Assembly: GCA_902488965.1 (NCBI GenBank)
Contig: CABTYA010000005.1
Location: 1 to 23,943 of the forward strand
Length of the DNA: 23,943 nucleotides
Direction: 5' to 3'
Source: an uncultured Veillonellaceae bacterium
GTDB taxonomy: Bacteria > Bacillota > Negativicutes > Veillonellales > Negativicoccaceae
Positions within the stretch are counted from its first letter, which is position 1. Each line of letters opens with the position of its first letter. Below are positions 15,960 to 23,639 of the stretch, piece by piece. The notes under the pieces are model-generated. The model saw only the letters and a list, made by a program, of their open reading frames with translations. It was not told where the DNA came from and ran no database searches. The position numbers and the translations under genes are program-made.

Positions 15960-16676
15960 ATGATAGCAGTACAGGCATTGGGGTATCACTATGAACGGGA
16001 ATGGATTTTTCGCGAGGTGACGTTTCAAATCAAGCGCGGCGAGTTTGCGGCATTGATCGGCCCGAACGGAGCCGGCAAGAGCACGTTGCTTAAACTGGCG
16101 GGCGGTATTTTGCGTCCGTCGGAAGGCCGTGTGGAAATCGACGGGATGTCGGTTACGGCCGCCCAGCGGGCAGGTACAATCGGATATGTCCCGCAAAATT
16201 ACGGCCAAAATACGGCGGCGTTTCCGGCCAGCGTGGCGGAGGTCGTTGCGCTTGGTTTGGTGGCGGCGCGGCTTTCGCGGCGGGAGATTGCGCAGCGGGT
16301 GACGACGATACTGGCGGAAGTCGGGATGGCGGCGTATCGCGATCGGCGCGTGGGCGATTTGTCGGGCGGGCAGCAGCAGCGCGTGATGATCGCGCAGGCG
16401 TTGGTAAAACGGCCGCAGGTGCTGCTCCTCGATGAGCCGACCAGCGGAATAGACTACGCGACGGGGAGCGAATTGATGCGGCTGCTGCGGTTTTACAATA
16501 TGCGCGACAAAATCACGGTGGTGATGGTCTCGCATGACTTGGAGCGTGTGCTTTCCTGTGCCGACCGCGTACTGTGCATGAATCGAGAGTTGTGTTACGA
16601 CGGCGATCCGGACGGATTTTACCAATCGCATGAGTACGGGCGGCATTTGTTTTACGGAAAGCGGGGCAAGCCGTGA
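15960..16676 (+). CDS. Metal ABC transporter ATP-binding protein (ZnuC/MntB family)
   Basis: A 238-residue ATPase of the zinc/manganese importer family. Walker A is GPNGAGKST, the Q-loop lies in YVPQNYGQN, and the FPASVAEVVALGL segment is typical of ZnuC-like proteins. The signature LSGGQQQRV, Walker B VLLLDEP and switch His in VSHDLERV are all present. ATG 15960 is chosen because AGGAG (15951-15955) precedes it; GTG 15942 and ATG 15948 have no such site. The stop overlaps the permease gene (TGATG). Zn versus Mn cannot be decided, as no binding protein is adjacent. No clear promoter or Zur-like palindrome is seen in the 43 bases after the terminator. Confidence 0.9.
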   Translation: MIAVQALGYHYEREWIFREVTFQIKRGEFAALIGPNGAGKSTLLKLAGGILRPSEGRVEIDGMSVTAAQRAGTIGYVPQNYGQNTAAFPASVAEVVALGLVAARLSRREIAQRVTTILAEVGMAAYRDRRVGDLSGGQQQRVMIAQALVKRPQVLLLDEPTSGIDYATGSELMRLLRFYNMRDKITVVMVSHDLERVLSCADRVLCMNRELCYDGDPDGFYQSHEYGRHLFYGKRGKP

Positions 16677-17563
16677 TGGAGATGTGGCAGTATGAATTTA
16701 TGCGCCGCGCGATGGCGGCGGGGCTGATGGTGGCATGGTTGTGTCCGCTGGTCGGGATGCTCGTCGTTGTACGCCGGCAGTCGCTGTTGGGAGACGGACT
16801 CGGGCATATCGCCTTTGCCGGCGTGACAGCATCGGCATGGTGGGGGATTTATCCTCCGCTCGGTGCGATGGCGGTGACGCTCTTGGCGGCACTCGGAATC
16901 GAACGGGTGCGGCGACGGCATCGGCATTACAGCGATATGGGACTGGCACTGTTTTTCTATGCGGGGCTGGCATCGGCGATCGTGTTCGCGTCCTTGGCCA
17001 ATGTGTCGAGTGCGGGAATCATGAGTTTTCTGTTCGGCAGCATTCTGACGGTCACATCGACGGAGCTGATCGGTATGGCGGCGGTGACCGCAGTTGTCAC
17101 GGGGCTGCTGTGGATATGTCGCCGCGAGCTGGTGGCGCTGGCGTTTGACGAGGCGGTGGCCCGGGTCAACGGAGTACGGGTGGATCTTCTCCAGACGATG
17201 TTTGCCCTGCTGATTGCCGGTGTTGTCGTGTTGGGAATGACGGTCGTGGGCATTTTACTCGTCAGTGCGCTGATGATTGTGCCGGTCGCGGCGGCGCATT
17301 TGTGGCGGCAGAATTTTGCACGGACGACGGGGATTGCACTGGGGTATTCACTGCTGGCGGTCGTCGGCGGTTTGGTGTTGAGTTATCAATATGATTTGGC
17401 GCCCGGAGGAACGATTGTACTGACGGGATTGGCGGCGTACGTGCTGACATGGTGGTGTACGGCACTGCGGCGGCGAGCGGGACATGGCGCGGCGCCGATG
17501 ACGGACGGGAGGAAGACGGATGCGGATAGCGATGATTCAGATGGAAGTTGCGGCGGGCGATAA
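16676..17563 (+). CDS. Metal ABC transporter permease (ABC-3 family, ZnuB/MntC-like)
   Basis: A 295-residue integral membrane protein with about eight to nine hydrophobic helices. The N-terminal VVVRRQSLLGDGLGHIAFAG motif is the hallmark of ABC-3 permeases; FDEAVARVNGVRVD and VVLGMTVVGILLVSALMIVPVAAA further in are also typical. It pairs with the ATPase gene just upstream (1-base overlap if ATG 16676 is used; GTG 16673 and ATG 16682 are alternatives). The hydrophilic C-terminal tail after about residue 270 (basic, then Asp/Ser/Gly-rich) overlaps the nitrilase gene by 44 bases and looks like low-constraint overlap sequence. No periplasmic binding protein gene follows. Confidence 0.9.
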   Translation: MEMWQYEFMRRAMAAGLMVAWLCPLVGMLVVVRRQSLLGDGLGHIAFAGVTASAWWGIYPPLGAMAVTLLAALGIERVRRRHRHYSDMGLALFFYAGLASAIVFASLANVSSAGIMSFLFGSILTVTSTELIGMAAVTAVVTGLLWICRRELVALAFDEAVARVNGVRVDLLQTMFALLIAGVVVLGMTVVGILLVSALMIVPVAAAHLWRQNFARTTGIALGYSLLAVVGGLVLSYQYDLAPGGTIVLTGLAAYVLTWWCTALRRRAGHGAAPMTDGRKTDADSDDSDGSCGGR

Positions 17564-18308
17564 AGAGAGAAATATCACGCACGCCTTTGCGATGCTGAAA
17601 GAGGCGGCGGCGCGGGCGGATTTGTTGGTGTTGCCGGAGATGTGGACGGTCGGGTATGATTTCCGGCAGTTGGAGGCGCAGGCGAGTACGCCGGGAGACG
17701 ACCTCCTGACGGCACTTGCCGCATGGGCCAAGACGCACGGCAAGTACTTGTTGGCGGGCAGCCTGCCCGTGCGAGAAAACGGCGCGTTGTATAACTGTTC
17801 GTACTTGTACGGCCCGCAGGGTGAAATCGCGTCCTACGATAAGCTGCACTTGTTCAGTCTGCTCTCCGAGCCGCGCCGTTTTGCCGCAGGCACGCATATG
17901 ACGCTGGCACAGGCGGGCGAGGTGACGCTCGGTTGCAGTATTTGTTACGATGTGCGCTTTCCGGAGCTGTATCGGCGCATGACGATGGACGGCGCGACCT
18001 TGGTTGTTATTCCCGCGGAGTGGCCGACATCGCGGCTGGATGCGTGGACATATCTGGTGCGGGCGCGGGCGATGGAAAATCAGATTTATGTCTGCGCGGT
18101 CAATGCCGTCGGGCGTTATCGGGACAATATCTTTGCGGGGCATTCGTGTCTTGTCGCACCGGGAGGCGAGTACATCGCGCAGGCGTCGACAGAGGAAACT
18201 ATCATCTACGGTACGTACGATCCCGAGGCGCTCGCTGAGACGCGTCGGCACATGAGTGTATGGGAAGATCGGAGGCCGGATATTTATGCGGCGGATACCG
18301 CGCGGTGA
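17520..18308 (+). CDS. Nitrilase-superfamily carbon-nitrogen hydrolase, omega-amidase-like
   Basis: A 262-residue C-N hydrolase with the full catalytic triad: Glu40 (VLPEMW), Lys108 (YDKLHLFSL) and Cys142 (CSICYDVRFPELYR). The CYDVRFPELYR sequence fits the Nit2/YafV/MtnU group, whose members remove the amide from 2-oxoglutaramate or 2-oxosuccinamate (repair of transaminase by-products). ATG 17520 lies 7 bases after GGGAGG (17507-17512) and begins 44 bases inside the permease gene, so translation may be coupled. No methionine-salvage genes are nearby, so the substrate is inferred only from the active-site sequence. No terminator is visible before the alaS promoter. Confidence 0.88.
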   Translation: MRIAMIQMEVAAGDKERNITHAFAMLKEAAARADLLVLPEMWTVGYDFRQLEAQASTPGDDLLTALAAWAKTHGKYLLAGSLPVRENGALYNCSYLYGPQGEIASYDKLHLFSLLSEPRRFAAGTHMTLAQAGEVTLGCSICYDVRFPELYRRMTMDGATLVVIPAEWPTSRLDAWTYLVRARAMENQIYVCAVNAVGRYRDNIFAGHSCLVAPGGEYIAQASTEETIIYGTYDPEALAETRRHMSVWEDRRPDIYAADTAR

Positions 18309-18328
18309 TATTCGCCTCTTGTCGGATG

Positions 18329-18337
18329 TGATATAAT
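18329..18337 (+). promoter_or_regulatory. Extended -10 promoter of the alaS operon
   Basis: TGATATAAT (TATAAT 18332-18337); no good -35 is seen at the right spacing. The predicted leader is about 32 bases, too short for a T-box riboswitch. Confidence 0.7.
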
Positions 18338-18375
18338 GTAATGAACATGAATGCGAAGATATAGGGGGACAAACG

Positions 18376-20982
18376 ATGAGAGGCAATGAAATTCGCCGAC
18401 GTTTTTTAGCGTTTTTTGAAGATAAAGGACACTTGCATTTGGACAGCTTTCCGTTGATTCCGAAAGACGATCCGAGTTTGTTGTTGATCGGGGCGGGCAT
18501 GGCGCCGCTGAAACCTTACTTTACGGGGAAGGTGACACCGCCGTGCAAGCGGGTGACGACCTGCCAGAAATGCATGCGGACGGGGGACTTGGAAAATGTC
18601 GGCCGTACCGCGCGTCATCATACCTTTTTTGAGATGCTGGGCAATTTTTCGTTCGGCGATTATTTCAAGAAAGACGCGATTCATTGGGCGTGGGAATTTT
18701 TGACCGAAGAGCTTCATTTGGAACCCGAACGGCTCTATGTCACGATTCACCCCGAGGACGAAGAAGCGTATGCGATTTGGCATGACGAAGTCGGCGTGCC
18801 CGCGTCGCATATTTATAAATTGGACGATAATTTCTGGGAAATCGGGGAAGGTCCTTGCGGCCCGTGCAGCGAGATTTTCTACGATCAGGGCGAAGCCTTC
18901 GGTACCGATCCCGACAACCAAATGGGCGGCGAAGGCGACCGTTTCCTGGAAATTTGGAACTTGGTATTTTCGCAGTATAACCGCACGGCTGACGGCCGAT
19001 ATGAACCGCTGGTTCATAAAAACATTGATACCGGGGCGGGGCTGGAACGGCTGGCGGCGGTATTGCAGCATAAAAAGAATAATTTTGAAACGGACTTGAT
19101 TTATCCGTTGATCGAGCAGGCGGCGGCATTGGCCGGCGTGAAGTACGGCGAACATGAAGCGACGGATGTCGCGCTCAAGGTCATCGCCGACCATGCGCGC
19201 GCGACGACGGTGCTGATCGGCGACGGGGTGTTGCCGTCAAACGAAGGGCGCGGCTACGTCCTGCGACGGATTATTCGGCGGGCGGTGCGGCAGGCCAAGT
19301 TGCTCGGTATTCAAGAGCCGGTGATGGCGACATTGGTCGATACGGTCATCGACTTGCTGGGAGAAGGCATTACCGATTTGCCCGGCAAACGCGAATTTAT
19401 CAAAACGAATGCGGCGACGGAAGAAGAGCGTTTCCAACGTACACTGGATCAGGGGCTGTTGTTGTTGCAACAGCGGCTTGACGATCTCAAGGCGGAAGGC
19501 GCGACCGTATTGGCGGGCAGCGACGTTTTTAAGTTATACGATACGTACGGATTTCCGTGGGAATTGACTGAGGAAATCGCCGCGGAAGCGGGCGTGACGA
19601 TCGATCGGGACGGATTTGCCCGTGCGATGGACGAACAGCGGCAGCGGGCCCGTCAGGCGCGGGACAAACGTGACGCCAAAGTAGTTACGCCCGATACGAC
19701 GGTGTTGGCCGGCGGCGGACGTGTATATGATGAATCGGTACGGGAAACGACGGTTCTCATGCTCGGTCGTGACGGTAAGGAAATCGACACGGCGGAAGAC
19801 GGTACGGAATTGATTGTCATTGTGGCGGCCAGCCCTTTCCATGCGGAAGGCGGCGGTCAGCTCGGCGATATCGGTCGTCTTGTCGGACCGGCGGGGACGA
19901 TGCGGGTGACGGATACGAAGCGCAATCCCGACGGTACGATTTATCTCATGGGCGAGGTCGAGGAAGGATTGCTCCGCAAGGGCGATGCGGTTACGGCCGA
20001 GCCGGATACGGAACGGCGGCGCGACATGGCGCGCAACCATACGGGGACGCATTTGTTGCAGGCGGCATTGCAGCACATCGTCGGGGCGCATGTGACCCAG
20101 GCGGGATCGGTCGTTATGCCCGATCGGTTGCGGTTTGATTTTACCCATGCGCAACCTTTGACGGAGGAACAGCTTGCGCAGGTGGAAGCCTATGTGAATG
20201 AAGTGATTTGGAAAGGTATCCCGACGGTGATTACCGAGATGCCGATTGCCCGTGCCAAGGAAATGGGCGCGATGGCGCTGTTCGGTGAAAAATACGGAGA
20301 GGTTGTCCGCGTGGTGCAGGTGCCGGACGTCAGCATCGAGCTGTGCGGCGGCAGCCATGTCGCCAATACGGGCGAAATCGGTTCGTTCCGTATCGTCTCG
20401 GAAAGCGGCATCGGTTCGGGAGTCCGCCGCATCGAAGCGGTGACAGGCCGCGGCGCGTATGCACTGATGAAAGCGGAGACGGCGACGTTGGACACGGTCG
20501 CATCGCTCTTGAAAGCAACTCCCGAAACGGCGGTTGGCCGCTTGGAACATTTGTTGGCGGACAAAAAAGAGATGGAAAAAGAAATCGCCTCCTTGCATCG
20601 CGATCAAAGCAAGCAGGATATTGCGGCGCTTGTCACGGAAGCGGCCGTTGTCGGCAAATTGCGGGTCGTATGCGGTGAGGTGCATGCGGCGGACATGAAT
20701 GAATTGCGTGAAATCGGAGATATGCTCAAAACCAGAGACGATGTCGACGCAGTGCTCATCGGTGCCGTTCATGACGGCAAAGTGAGCCTGTTGGCGACGG
20801 CCGGCGCGGTAGCGACGGCGGCGGGCGTGCATGCGGGACAAGTTGTCAAAGCGGCGGCCGCGGCGTGCGGCGGCGGCGGCGGCGGTCGGCCCGACATGGC
20901 GCAGGCCGGCGGCAAAGACCCGTCGCGACTGGCGGATGCGTTGGCGGCAGGACTGGCGGCGGTCAAGACGGCCGTGTCCTGA
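18376..20982 (+). CDS. alaS: Alanyl-tRNA synthetase
   Basis: Charges tRNA(Ala) and clears mischarged Ser/Gly-tRNA. 868 residues, full length. The class II catalytic core has HHTFFEMLGNFSFGD (81-95). The editing domain zinc/active-site residues are His555 and His559 (NHTGTHLL) with Cys657 and His661 (CGGSHVANTGEIG). The DHHA1 C-terminal domain ends in the conserved Gly-rich GGRPDMAQAGG, encoded by a run of GGC repeats. AGGGGG (18363-18368) precedes ATG 18376. It heads a conserved Firmicutes cluster with ireB, ruvX and a DUF1292 gene. Confidence 0.98.
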   Translation: MRGNEIRRRFLAFFEDKGHLHLDSFPLIPKDDPSLLLIGAGMAPLKPYFTGKVTPPCKRVTTCQKCMRTGDLENVGRTARHHTFFEMLGNFSFGDYFKKDAIHWAWEFLTEELHLEPERLYVTIHPEDEEAYAIWHDEVGVPASHIYKLDDNFWEIGEGPCGPCSEIFYDQGEAFGTDPDNQMGGEGDRFLEIWNLVFSQYNRTADGRYEPLVHKNIDTGAGLERLAAVLQHKKNNFETDLIYPLIEQAAALAGVKYGEHEATDVALKVIADHARATTVLIGDGVLPSNEGRGYVLRRIIRRAVRQAKLLGIQEPVMATLVDTVIDLLGEGITDLPGKREFIKTNAATEEERFQRTLDQGLLLLQQRLDDLKAEGATVLAGSDVFKLYDTYGFPWELTEEIAAEAGVTIDRDGFARAMDEQRQRARQARDKRDAKVVTPDTTVLAGGGRVYDESVRETTVLMLGRDGKEIDTAEDGTELIVIVAASPFHAEGGGQLGDIGRLVGPAGTMRVTDTKRNPDGTIYLMGEVEEGLLRKGDAVTAEPDTERRRDMARNHTGTHLLQAALQHIVGAHVTQAGSVVMPDRLRFDFTHAQPLTEEQLAQVEAYVNEVIWKGIPTVITEMPIARAKEMGAMALFGEKYGEVVRVVQVPDVSIELCGGSHVANTGEIGSFRIVSESGIGSGVRRIEAVTGRGAYALMKAETATLDTVASLLKATPETAVGRLEHLLADKKEMEKEIASLHRDQSKQDIAALVTEAAVVGKLRVVCGEVHAADMNELREIGDMLKTRDDVDAVLIGAVHDGKVSLLATAGAVATAAGVHAGQVVKAAAAACGGGGGGRPDMAQAGGKDPSRLADALAAGLAAVKTAVS

Positions 20983-20996
20983 GAGGAGGAGTATAG

Positions 20997-21257
20997 ATGT
21001 CGTTGAATGATGAAACTAAATTTTTTAAGCCGATTCAGCGGACGGATACGGAAGTGTCCGTGATGCTGCGGGAAGTCATTGCGGCAATGCGGGAAAAGGG
21101 GCACGATCCCGTCGTGCAGCTGGCCGGCTATTTGTTGTCGGGCGATCCTACCTATATTACGGCCCATCGGGAAGCTCGCAATCTGATTCGGGGATTTGAA
21201 AAAGACCGAATTTTGGAAAGTTTGATTGCCAATTATGTCGATTCGCACCGCTTATGA
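20997..21257 (+). CDS. ireB: IreB family regulatory phosphoprotein (UPF0297)
   Basis: 86 residues. MSLNDETKFF at the N-terminus and LAGYLLSGDPTYITAHREARNLIR in the centre are diagnostic of UPF0297. In Enterococcus the homologue IreB is phosphorylated on N-terminal threonines by the PASTA kinase IreK and restrains cephalosporin resistance through peptidoglycan synthesis. Thr7 here sits in a matching N-terminal position. Strong ribosome-binding site GAGAGGAGGAG (20981-20991). Overlaps ruvX by 4 bases (ATGA). Confidence 0.95.
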   Translation: MSLNDETKFFKPIQRTDTEVSVMLREVIAAMREKGHDPVVQLAGYLLSGDPTYITAHREARNLIRGFEKDRILESLIANYVDSHRL

Positions 21258-21673
21258 AACGCATACTGGGCTTGGATGTCGGTGAGCGGCGGACGGGGAT
21301 TGCGGTGAGCGATCCTTTCGGCTGGACGGCGCAGGGCGTCGAGGTGTGGCGGACGGTCTCGCGGGAAAAAGACATGGACAGGATTGTCCATTGGGCGCAT
21401 GAGTATGATGTCGCGGCGGTCGTCATCGGACTGCCGCTCAATATGGACGGCACGAAAGGACCGCGAGCGCAATGGATGGAAGAATTTGCGCGCGAGTTGG
21501 GAGAGCGTCTTCCCGAGCGGGACATTATCTTGCAAGATGAACGGTTGTCGACGGTACAGGCGCAGCGCAGCCTGATTGCCGGCGGCATGCGGCGGGAAAA
21601 GCGCCGCACGGTAGTGGATAAAATTGCAGCGGTCGTGATTTTGCAGCGCTATTTGGATGCGCGACAGGGGTAA
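21254..21673 (+). CDS. ruvX: Putative Holliday junction resolvase / pre-16S rRNA nuclease (YqgF/RuvX)
   Basis: 139 residues with an RNase H-like fold. The first acidic residue, Asp8, lies in LGLDVGERRTGIAVSD; VVIGLPLNMDG and LQDERLSTVQAQ carry further family motifs, and a final Asp-containing segment (VVDKIAAVVILQRYLD) closes the site. In E. coli the homologue YqgF processes the 5' end of 16S rRNA; a resolvase role has also been proposed. Starts in the ireB stop codon and ends directly before the ribosome-binding site of the DUF1292 gene. Confidence 0.95.
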   Translation: MKRILGLDVGERRTGIAVSDPFGWTAQGVEVWRTVSREKDMDRIVHWAHEYDVAAVVIGLPLNMDGTKGPRAQWMEEFARELGERLPERDIILQDERLSTVQAQRSLIAGGMRREKRRTVVDKIAAVVILQRYLDARQG

Positions 21674-21686
21674 AGGAGGAATCGAG

Positions 21687-21977
21687 ATGCCGGACAACAC
21701 AAAAGCAGCGGCGGACGAAGAAGTAATCGTGGTATTGATCGAAGGGCCGAACGGAGAAGAAGAGTACTATGCGCAAGACGTACTGATTCCGTACGCCGGC
21801 AAAGAATTTGCGATATTGGTATCGGTCAGTGAAGATGAGACCGAAGAAGAACCGCAAGTGATCGTGGCGCGAATGGATCAGGATGAAGACGGCGAGATCG
21901 TCTATGTATCGCCGGAAGAAGATGAATTTGCGGCAGTCGAAAAACTGTACAACGAAATGTTCGACACGGAAGAATAA
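21687..21977 (+). CDS. DUF1292 acidic small protein
   Basis: 96 residues, very acidic (about one residue in three is Glu or Asp). The VVLIEGPNGEEEYYAQDVLI beginning and the EFAAVEKLYNEMFDTEE ending are typical of DUF1292 (YrzB in Bacillus), which follows ruvX in most Firmicutes. Function unknown. ATG 21687 is chosen because AAGGAGG (21673-21679) lies 7 bases upstream; the earlier in-frame ATG at 21657 lies inside ruvX. Followed by a terminator. Confidence 0.93.
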   Translation: MPDNTKAAADEEVIVVLIEGPNGEEEYYAQDVLIPYAGKEFAILVSVSEDETEEEPQVIVARMDQDEDGEIVYVSPEEDEFAAVEKLYNEMFDTEE

Positions 21978-21982
21978 AAAAA

Positions 21983-22024
21983 CAAAAGGTGCCGGCGGAC
22001 CGAGGGGGCAGTCGGCACCTTTTG
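21983..22024 (+). terminator. Terminator of the alaS-DUF1292 operon
   Basis: CAAAAGGTGCCG (21983-21994) and CGGCACCTTTTG (22013-22024) make a perfect 12-bp stem with a GC-rich 18-base loop. An A-rich tract precedes it, and the T run is inside the right arm. Confidence 0.85.
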
Positions 22025-22057
22025 CATGCGCTTCTCGGCCATCGCTCGGAAGAGGTA

Positions 22058-22066
22058 TGATATAAT
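22058..22066 (+). promoter_or_regulatory. Extended -10 promoter of the solute-binding protein-pncC-recA run
   Basis: TGATATAAT (TATAAT 22061-22066) without a clear -35. Predicted start near 22073, so the leader is only about 11 bases and the ribosome-binding site (GAGGTGAG, 22073-22080) would lie at the very 5' end. Confidence 0.7.
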
Positions 22067-22083
22067 AAATTCGAGGTGAGCGG

Positions 22084-23142
22084 ATGCGCAGATGGATTCC
22101 GATTTTGCTGATCGCCGCGGCCGTACTTTTGTTGGCATCGTGGGACAGCGAAACGAAACAAACTGCGGCGGCAACGCCGAGCGTGACGCCCAAACAGACA
22201 TTGGTCGTCTATACGGACATGTCGCAAGACATGGCGGATACAATCAGTCATATTTATTTGGAAAAGTCCGGCATACGGCTGGACATGCATCCGATGCCGT
22301 CGGATCGGATCGTGTCGTACCTGACCGACAGCGAAGCGTTGCGGGTCAATGCGGAAGATGCGGAACCGGTCGATTTGGTGTGGGGCAGTGAGATGTTATT
22401 GCGCCGATTGGAGGAGCAACATCTTTTGCGTGCGTATACCTCCGAGCACACGGATATTGTGGACGCCCGCTTTAAAAACGAGGACGGTTTTTGGGTCGGG
22501 ACATGGTATGTGCCGCTGGTACTGGCCGTGCGGGAAGAATACTATCGTGAGCACGGGGAAAATCTCCGAACTTGGCAGGATTTGACGAGAGATCCGACGG
22601 CGCGTTTGGCGATGACCGATTTCATGGCGGCGGATATGACGGCCGAACTTCTGTACTCGATGGTGGAAGTGTACGGCGAGTCGCGGGCATTGGCGCGGCT
22701 GCGCGAATGGCATCGGCAAATTACGCAATATGCCAAGTACCTCAGTACGCCGGTGCGGATGTTGATGCTGCAAAAAGCGGATATTGCCATCGCCGACGGC
22801 GACAGTGTGCGCAAAGCGGTGGTCGACAACATGCCGATCCGCATGGTGTATCCGCAGGACGGCACGGCGTACTACCTGTATGCGGTAGGGATTCCGCGGC
22901 AGTCGGTGCATGTGGAAGAAGCACAGACCTGTATTGACGCTGTGTTGGCGGGAGAACTTTTTGCCGCATTGCAGCAGAAACGATATTATTTTTACTATAC
23001 GGGATATCCGGGGGCACAGGTCGTGGACGCGCATCAGTGCGAGCCCATACTGTGGCAGACGGAAAAACAGTATACAGAGAAAGGCAAACAGTCACTGCGG
23101 GCCAAATGGCTGCGGCAGGTGCGGTTTGCGGAAGAAGAATGA
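22084..23142 (+). CDS. Extracellular solute-binding protein (Fe3+/thiamine-type, COG1840-like), orphan
   Basis: 352 residues. An N-terminal hydrophobic segment (residues 5-18, WIPILLIAAAVLLLA) is followed by a Thr/Ala-rich linker and then a type 2 periplasmic-binding fold (LVVYTDMSQDMADTISHIYLEKSG, VDLVWGSEMLLRRLEEQHLL, FWVGTWYVPLVLAVREEYY). The pattern resembles iron(III)/thiamine/putrescine-type binding proteins. There is no lipobox cysteine (LLLASW), so it would be periplasmic or held by an uncleaved helix rather than be a lipoprotein. No permease or ATPase gene is adjacent, so the ligand and partner are unknown. Stop overlaps the pncC start by 4 bases (ATGA). A sensing role, instead of transport, is possible. 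Confidence 0.8.
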   Translation: MRRWIPILLIAAAVLLLASWDSETKQTAAATPSVTPKQTLVVYTDMSQDMADTISHIYLEKSGIRLDMHPMPSDRIVSYLTDSEALRVNAEDAEPVDLVWGSEMLLRRLEEQHLLRAYTSEHTDIVDARFKNEDGFWVGTWYVPLVLAVREEYYREHGENLRTWQDLTRDPTARLAMTDFMAADMTAELLYSMVEVYGESRALARLREWHRQITQYAKYLSTPVRMLMLQKADIAIADGDSVRKAVVDNMPIRMVYPQDGTAYYLYAVGIPRQSVHVEEAQTCIDAVLAGELFAALQQKRYYFYYTGYPGAQVVDAHQCEPILWQTEKQYTEKGKQSLRAKWLRQVRFAEEE

Positions 23143-23639
23143 GGATGGAACAGAATCAATCGACGGTGCGCTGGCCTGCGGTGCTGGCCGCGCACAATGA
23201 AACGGTGGCCGTCGCCGAGTCCTGTACGGGCGGCTTACTGGCGGCTCGTTGGACGGATACGGCGGGCGCGTCGGCCTATTTTATCGGCGGCGCGGTCACG
23301 TACAGCGATGCCGCCAAGCAGCGGGTACTGGGGGTGCCGGCGGAAATGCTGGCGCGTTACAGCGCCGTGAGTGAGCAGGTGGCGCGAGCGATGGTTGAAG
23401 GCGTCTTGCGACTGTACGGCGCGACATGGGGCATGGCAACGACAGGCTTTGCCGGCCCGGGCGGCGGTACGGCGGAAGATCCCGTCGGTACGGTCTATAT
23501 CGCGACCGGTCGGGCGGGGCGGATCGAAGTGAACCGATACGTATTTGCCGGCGGTCGCACAGAGGTACGCCGACAGGCGACGGATGCGGCGTGGGAACAG
23601 TTGCGTCGGCAATGGATGAGTCAAGGAGGACAAGCATGA
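23139..23639 (+). CDS. pncC: CinA C-terminal domain / nicotinamide-nucleotide amidase
   Basis: 166 residues, the free C-terminal CinA domain. [15 protein letters not shown] carries the active-site Ser-Cys-Thr-Gly-Gly region; [29 protein letters not shown] and [20 protein letters not shown] complete the family pattern. The enzyme deamidates NMN to nicotinic acid mononucleotide in NAD recycling. The N-terminal molybdopterin-binding-like domain of full CinA is absent. ATG 23139 overlaps the preceding stop; ATG 23145 is an alternative. Its own stop overlaps recA by 4 bases, the cinA-recA pairing common in Firmicutes. Confidence 0.95.
   Translation: MRMEQNQSTVRWPAVLAAHNETVAVAESCTGGLLAARWTDTAGASAYFIGGAVTYSDAAKQRVLGVPAEMLARYSAVSEQVARAMVEGVLRLYGATWGMATTGFAGPGGGTAEDPVGTVYIATGRAGRIEVNRYVFAGGRTEVRRQATDAAWEQLRRQWMSQGGQA

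Noticed and set aside
18338..18375. T-box riboswitch before alaS
   Set aside because: The predicted leader is only about 32 bases, with no specifier stem or T-box sequence.
19534..20841. 435-codon minus-strand frame opposite alaS
   Set aside because: His/Arg-rich shadow of a canonical synthetase gene.
20868..20886. GGC microsatellite
   Set aside because: It encodes the conserved glycine run of the AlaRS C-terminal domain and is in frame.
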